Below are positions 6,055 through 10,014 of a stretch of DNA of 10,014 bases, one piece after another. Both the position numbers and the translations under genes were made by a program. The stretch comes from JALQTD01 sp964390365 (GTDB lineage Bacteria; Bacteroidota; Bacteroidia; Flavobacteriales_D; Sanyastnellaceae). Every line of letters starts with the position of its first letter. Within the stretch, counting starts at the first letter, position 1. Below the pieces are notes generated by a model. It saw nothing but the letters and a program-made list of their open reading frames with translations. It ran no database searches and was not told the DNA's origin. The DNA lies in NCBI GenBank assembly GCA_964390365.1, contig CAYMHW010000077.1, positions 1 through 10,014 on the forward strand. Reading direction: 5' to 3'.

Positions 6055-9000
6055 TTATTCGCAGTTGAGTCCGAAGCTCGCCAAGAAGGCCAGCAAGTCG
6101 TTCGTTCCCACCGCACCGTCGTTGTTCAAATCACCGGGGCAAGCGCTGCCTGCTTCGATGATGCACGAACCGTCGTCGGTGTTCGCTTCTGCGCTGTAGT
6201 TCGTTGCGTTCTCGTAGGTGCAACCGTAAACAATCGGCGTCACGCAATCCGCGTCGTTGCCACCGAAGAACGGGTTGTATTCCACGAACATCGGGTTCGA
6301 GCAGCCCACACACGGATCGCAGCTGCCGAAGCACGGACCGACCGTGGTCAAGACCGAAGGCACTTGGATGACGCGGTTTCCACCGTTGCCGCAAGGCGAA
6401 ACGGACTCATCCGCCCCCCACTCGTTGCCGTTGACGTACTTGTACTCGTACGTTCCAGCTTGGAGTTGGACCTGCACTTCGTAGATGCCGAAGCCGATGG
6501 GTGACATGGCCAATGAGCTCGGATCCCAACCTTGGAAACCACCCGCCAAATGCACGCCGTTGGGGCTGACCGTCTCCTGAGACATGTTCACCCGGAAGGC
6601 CACCAAGTAGGTGCACGAACCATCGTCCACGTTCGCGCCCTCATCGAAGTTCAAGGCGTCCATGTCCGTGCAGCCGTTGTAGAGGCAGTTGCCCGGATCC
6701 GTGGCATTTGCGTTGTAGTTGTCTGCTGCTTCGTCCTGGCAACCCACAATTTCATTGCAATCCAACACGCCGTCTTCATCCGCATCGGGGTAAGCGCACG
6801 CCAAGCTCAGGTCGCAAGGCGACGTGAAGTTGCAGGCACCTGGATCGGCGCAACCGATGGCGAAGTTGCTCATCGGAGCCACCCACAGGTATTGGCCGTT
6901 GCTGACCGCGATGGGCGAAACCCAGTAGCCGTCTTGCTCGACGAGGAACACCATTTGGCCAGCGATGCTGACCGCGATGTTATCGCCGCAAATGCCGAAG
7001 GCCGTGACGCTGGCCACTGCAACCAATTCACCGAGCAAGCCCGTCGGGTCCGACACGTTGCTCAAACCGAGGTTGCCCCCCGTGCCATCGCCCACGATGA
7101 CGCCGTTGACGGCGATGTTCGGGTTCACTGATCCCGCTGACTCGCAGGCCGCGCCGAGTGCCTCATAAGGCGTACCCGTCAAGGTCAAACCGACCAACCA
7201 GGGAGCATCAACTCCCGTGGGCAACGTCGTATCCAAGTAGTCACACGAGCCGTCGTTTTCGTTCGCCGCACCGTCGTAGTTGCACGCAATCGGATCCGTG
7301 CAGCCTGGGATGGCCGTGGCGTTGCCGTCGCAATCAAATCCTTCTTCAGCGTACTCACAAGAACCGTCGTCGGTGGTGGCCAGTGAGTTGTAGTTGCAGG
7401 CCGCATCGTCCGTGCAACCCGGGCCGAGTTCGACCAACTCCCACGAAGCGGCCAAACGCGGTGCCGTGTAGTCCTGGATGATGTCAATCCAGTAGTTCGC
7501 TTCTTCCGGACCCATGGTGGGGTTCAGCGTCAACTGGGTTGAGGCCATACCGGGGTCCACCGCAGCGATGGTCTCGTAATCCCACCACTGCCAGGGCGAG
7601 CTGTCGTACGGCTCCGAAGGCACACCGCCCACGTAGTTGTTAAAGACCGGGTACAATCCGTCCCAACCGTTGTTGTTGTCGGATGCGGGATCAGGCAGGC
7701 CAAGGTTCGCGAAAATCGCATTGTTGTTCGTGGCGTAGCCGTTGATTTCTTCGTGCACGTCGTACGCACCGGAAACTTCAATCACCGGCTCGTTGGTGGT
7801 CGGAACCACGAGCACCGCCGTTTCGTAAGGAGCAAACGGATCGTGCGGGGTATGGAACGACACCATCGGAATGTCGCCTTCGTCGAGCCAGTTCAAATCG
7901 CCGAGCGCACCACCCATGTTCATTTGGAAGCTGAACTCGGAGCTGTAGCCCACGTGGTTGGCCATGCAAAGCTGAGTGACGCCATCGGGTGCGTATGTAT
8001 CCGTGGTGGCATCGGGGTTCCCGTGGATGGTTTCGATGACCATCGGGATGAAGTTGCCGCCGTTGTTGTACCAAAACTTGGTGATCGGAGCCCCTGCATC
8101 GTCCAAAATGATGTCGTTGTAATCCGAAATCGTAGAAGAAGCCAGGGTGATGTATCCGCCCGTGCCCTCACCGAACATCGCAATGCGCGAACCGTCCACG
8201 CCCCACGGATTGCCATCCTCGGCAACGGTCTTGCGGAAATAACGGACGGCCGTGCGGCTGTCCTGAACGCCGCGGTACGCCGCTTGAATCAACTGAATGG
8301 AACGCTCCTGCTGCGTCGCCGCGAGCGGGTTCCAACCCAAACGGTAATCCACCGATGCCACGACGTAGCCCATCCGAGCAAAGCGCGAGCAGATTTCCAC
8401 CGCCGCACTGTCCGTGCGCGTTCCGAGCGGGCTTCCGTTCAAGAATTGCGGGAGGAAGTTACCGGTGTGGAAGTACAGGATGACCGGACGTTCCGTCTCG
8501 GTGTCCCCTGCCGGCTCGTAGATGTCCATGAGCAAGTTCTGGGGAGCGGGGGGAGCGCCCTGCAAGGCGGGCAACACCGAGATGTTCTCGCCATACACGA
8601 CGCCGGAAGTCACGACGACGTCTTCGAACACTTCGTCGATGTAACGGGTTTGGTCTGAGAATGAGTTCTCATTCAGCAAGCCCATCGCAACGCCCATCCG
8701 TGGGCTGTTGTAGTCGTCAATTTGTTCGATCCAACCCATGGCCTCCGCCTCGCTCATCGTGGGGTTCAAGCTCAGCTGGGTGGCTGCAACCGTCGGATCG
8801 ATGGCCGCAGCAGCCGCGTAATCCCACCACTGCCAAGGTGCGCTGTCGTACGGCTCCGTCGGGTTGCCGTTCGCATCGAGTTGGTTCAAGACCGGGAACA
8901 ACCCGTCCCAGCCCATGTTCGCGGGGGCACCTGGATCGTCGAATCCGAAAGCTGCGAACACTTCGTTGTTGTTCGTCGCGTACCCGTTGATCTCCTGGTG

Positions 9001-9957
9001 CACGTCGTACGCACCCGACACTTCAATGACGGGCTCTTGCGTCGTCGGAACGATGAGCACCGACGTTTCGTAGGGAGCAAACGGGTCGTAAGGCGTTTGG
9101 AACGAAACCATCGGCATGTCGCCTTCGTCCAACCAGTTCAAATCACCCAACGCACCGCCCAAGTTCATTTGGAAGCTGAAATCCGAGCTGTAGTCCACGT
9201 GGTTTGCGATGCACAGCTGCGTGACTCCGTCTGGCGCGAAGGTGTTGGTGGTCGCATCGGGATTGCCGTGAATGGTTTCGATGACCATCGGGATGTAATT
9301 CGCCCCGTTGGTGTACCAAAACTTAGAAATCGGAGCCCCCGCGTCATCCAAAATGATGTCGTTGTAGTCCGAAATCGTGGCAGAGGCCAACGTGATGTAA
9401 CCGCCGGTGCCTTCACCGATCATGCCGATTTTCGTGCCGTCAATTCCATACGGATCGCCATCTTCGGCCTCCGTTTTCCGGAAGAAACGAACCGCCGTGC
9501 GGCTGTCCTGCACGCCGCGGTAGGCGGCTTGGATCAGCTGCAAAGAACGCTCCGCTTGTGTAGCAGCGAGCGGGTTCCAACCAAGGCGGTAGTCCACCGA
9601 GGCCACCACGTATCCCTTTTGCGCATAACGCGTGCAAATCTCAACGGCGGTGTTGTCCGTCTTGGTTCCGAGCGGACTGCCGTTGATGTACGGCGGCAAG
9701 AAGTTTCCGGTGTGGAAGTAGAGCAGCACCGGACGATCGGTTTCGGTGTCGCCGGCCGGTTCGTAAATGTCCATGACCAGCGGCTGCGCCATCGGCGGAG
9801 CCCCTTGCATCGCTGGCAAAACGGTGATGTTGGACCCGTAGACGACATCGGAAGTGACGGTCACTTCGTCGAAAACGGGATCGAGGTAGCGCGTTTGCGC
9901 GAAGGCTGCAGACGACCCGAGGGCCAAGGCAGCAGCGGCCATTAAGAACCTGTTCAT
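6055..9957 (-). CDS. Large secreted protein: duplicated esterase-like domains, Cys repeats, CBM-like domain, dockerin-like tail
   Basis: The product is 1300 residues. Signal peptide: MNRFLMAAAALALGSSAAFA, then QTRYLDP. Two carboxylesterase-like alpha/beta-hydrolase domains follow (about 22-425 and 437-841). Each has a HTGNF oxyanion-type loop (82-86; 497-501), VDYRLGWNP (121-129; 536-544), an elbow GEGTGG (181-186; 596-601) and TPxDPFAPYE (Asp291; Asp706). Gly183 and Gly598 sit where esterases have the nucleophilic Ser, and no C-terminal catalytic His is evident, so both may be non-catalytic. Next come six GCxDxxxxNYxxxAxxDDGSC-like repeats (847-1265) interrupted by an unassigned segment (about 910-1034), a Ca-binding-like DADEDGVLD stretch, a CBM/E-set-like domain (about 1118-1199, GVHLAGGFQGWDP and YEYKYVNGNEWG) and a dockerin-like end (1273-1300). 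Likely extracellular or surface-bound, perhaps binding glycans. The ATG at 9957 gives a clean signal peptide; one at 9984 adds nine residues. Confidence 0.88.
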   Translation of the reverse strand: MNRFLMAAAALALGSSAAFAQTRYLDPVFDEVTVTSDVVYGSNITVLPAMQGAPPMAQPLVMDIYEPAGDTETDRPVLLYFHTGNFLPPYINGSPLGTKTDNTAVEICTRYAQKGYVVASVDYRLGWNPLAATQAERSLQLIQAAYRGVQDSRTAVRFFRKTEAEDGDPYGIDGTKIGMIGEGTGGYITLASATISDYNDIILDDAGAPISKFWYTNGANYIPMVIETIHGNPDATTNTFAPDGVTQLCIANHVDYSSDFSFQMNLGGALGDLNWLDEGDMPMVSFQTPYDPFAPYETSVLIVPTTQEPVIEVSGAYDVHQEINGYATNNNEVFAAFGFDDPGAPANMGWDGLFPVLNQLDANGNPTEPYDSAPWQWWDYAAAAAIDPTVAATQLSLNPTMSEAEAMGWIEQIDDYNSPRMGVAMGLLNENSFSDQTRYIDEVFEDVVVTSGVVYGENISVLPALQGAPPAPQNLLMDIYEPAGDTETERPVILYFHTGNFLPQFLNGSPLGTRTDSAAVEICSRFARMGYVVASVDYRLGWNPLAATQQERSIQLIQAAYRGVQDSRTAVRYFRKTVAEDGNPWGVDGSRIAMFGEGTGGYITLASSTISDYNDIILDDAGAPITKFWYNNGGNFIPMVIETIHGNPDATTDTYAPDGVTQLCMANHVGYSSEFSFQMNMGGALGDLNWLDEGDIPMVSFHTPHDPFAPYETAVLVVPTTNEPVIEVSGAYDVHEEINGYATNNNAIFANLGLPDPASDNNNGWDGLYPVFNNYVGGVPSEPYDSSPWQWWDYETIAAVDPGMASTQLTLNPTMGPEEANYWIDIIQDYTAPRLAASWELVELGPGCTDDAACNYNSLATTDDGSCEYAEEGFDCDGNATAIPGCTDPIACNYDGAANENDGSCDYLDTTLPTGVDAPWLVGLTLTGTPYEALGAACESAGSVNPNIAVNGVIVGDGTGGNLGLSNVSDPTGLLGELVAVASVTAFGICGDNIAVSIAGQMVFLVEQDGYWVSPIAVSNGQYLWVAPMSNFAIGCADPGACNFTSPCDLSLACAYPDADEDGVLDCNEIVGCQDEAADNYNANATDPGNCLYNGCTDMDALNFDEGANVDDGSCTYLVAFRVNMSQETVSPNGVHLAGGFQGWDPSSLAMSPIGFGIYEVQVQLQAGTYEYKYVNGNEWGADESVSPCGNGGNRVIQVPSVLTTVGPCFGSCDPCVGCSNPMFVEYNPFFGGNDADCVTPIVYGCTYENATNYSAEANTDDGSCIIEAGSACPGDLNNDGAVGTNDLLAFLASFGLNCE
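6058..6141 (-). other. Dockerin-like C-terminal motif of the large secreted protein
   Basis: The last 28 residues (1273-1300) contain GDLNNDGAVGTNDLLAFLASFG between two cysteines and end NCE. The DxNxDGxVxxxDLLxFLxxFG pattern is one half of a dockerin type I pair, an EF-hand-like calcium loop plus helix. Only one such repeat is present, where true dockerins have two. Similar single tails close many secreted proteins of marine Flavobacteriales, as far as I recall. The position suggests a role in anchoring or sorting, but that is inference. Confidence 0.65.
6163..7419 (-). repeat. Six cysteine-rich GCTDxxACNYxxxAxxDDGSC repeats (coding)
   Basis: Six roughly 20-residue units lie at protein positions 847-867, 885-905, 1035-1054, 1072-1091, 1095-1115 and 1245-1265. 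Units 1, 2, 5 and 6 end DDGSC or NDGSC, and units 3 and 4 are degenerate. Each has a leading Gly-Cys and a terminal Cys, which suggests one disulfide per unit; units 1 to 3 have a further Cys at the ACNY position. Acidic DDG positions suggest calcium binding. They act as linkers between the hydrolase pair, the unassigned segment and the CBM-like domain. The repeats are typical of secreted proteins of Cryomorphaceae/Schleiferiaceae-like bacteria. Confidence 0.85.
7435..8649 (-). repeat. Tandem domain copy B (second esterase-like domain)
   Basis: This is the second of two tandem copies within the large secreted gene, from TRYIDEVFEDV to YTAPRLAASWEL. Aligned by hand without gaps to copy A over the first 317 residues there are 58 differences, about 82% identity. 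The remaining part, EPYDSxPWQWWDY and the NPTM segment, is clearly related but contains small length changes. Confidence 0.9.
8683..9894 (-). repeat. Tandem domain copy A (first esterase-like domain)
   Basis: This is the first of two tandem copies, from TRYLDPVFDEV directly after the signal peptide to YNSPRMGVAMG. A short linker, LLNENSFSDQ, joins it to copy B. The FSDQTRY of the linker mimics the FAQTRY around the signal-peptide cleavage site. This suggests that the duplicated unit began at or just before the mature N terminus. Confidence 0.9.
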
Positions 9958-9998
9958 GCGATTTGGTTTCAGCGGTTGGTTCAACGTTAGTTTGGCAA

Positions 9999-10005
9999 CA
10001 AAGTA
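9999..10005 (-). promoter_or_regulatory. Possible -7 element of the large secreted protein gene
   Basis: On the minus strand TACTTTG lies 42 nt upstream of the chosen ATG. It resembles the Bacteroidota -7 consensus TAnnTTTG with one base missing. The matching -33 region would lie beyond the right edge of the window, so it cannot be checked here. The intervening leader has no Shine-Dalgarno-like sequence. Confidence 0.35.
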
Positions 10006-10014
10006 CGAAAAAAA

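Noticed and set aside
7435..9894. Tandem hydrolase copies as an assembly duplication or recent mobile-element event
   Set aside because: The copies differ at about 18% of residues, with substitutions spread along the length and small indels near the end. There are no transposase genes, terminal inverted repeats or target-site duplications, so this is an old in-gene duplication.
8722..9945. Plus-strand open frame (407 codons), with a similar one at 7753-8658, opposite the duplicated hydrolase domains
   Set aside because: The two antisense frames resemble each other only because the coding strand is duplicated. They have no initiation context or recognisable domain.

Overview
The window reads as chromosome from a fairly GC-rich member of the Bacteroidota, most likely a Flavobacteriales lineage near Schleiferiaceae/Crocinitomicaceae. 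This is inferred from family content: GCTDxxACNYxxxAxxDDGSC cysteine repeats in a large secreted protein, a DUF1573 protein, a small Lacal_2735/DUF6435 protein, FN3-like repeats of the 'LTGGTTYFVRAFATN' type, and genes that start without clear Shine-Dalgarno sequences. Apart from a gene fragment at the left edge, every gene is on the minus strand.

Layout from left to right: (1) 1-162, plus strand, the C-terminal end of a secreted FN3-like repeat protein, followed by a strong convergent hairpin terminator at 167-198. (2) 197-2642, minus strand, four tightly packed genes. In transcription order these are a 56-residue Lacal_2735/DUF6435 protein, a divergent short-chain dehydrogenase (SDR), a flavin reductase-like FMN protein and an alpha/beta hydrolase. 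Two of the junctions are 4-nt ATGA overlaps. (3) 2679-5303, minus, valyl-tRNA synthetase (valS), 36 nt upstream of that cluster and perhaps co-transcribed with it. (4) 5410-5859, minus, a secreted DUF1573 protein with its own terminator (5351-5387). (5) 6055-9957, minus, a 1300-residue secreted protein with a terminator at 6007-6038. It has a signal peptide, two tandem alpha/beta-hydrolase domains about 82% identical over 317 aligned residues, six cysteine repeats, an unassigned segment, a CBM/E-set-like domain and a dockerin-like C-terminal tail.

The most unusual item is the giant secreted protein. Both hydrolase copies carry GEGTGG where active carboxylesterases have GESAGG, so the catalytic serine position is glycine in both, and the chain ends in a dockerin-like motif rather than a recognisable T9SS sorting domain. 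The second point of interest is the Lacal_2735-SDR-flavin reductase-hydrolase operon: the SDR lacks a canonical YxxxK motif and the gene set suggests a redox/flavin module of unknown substrate. ValS is ordinary housekeeping. There is no mobile element, CRISPR array, tRNA or rRNA that I can see, and no gene-free stretch above 300 bases; the longest gap (5860-6054) holds a terminator and a possible promoter.
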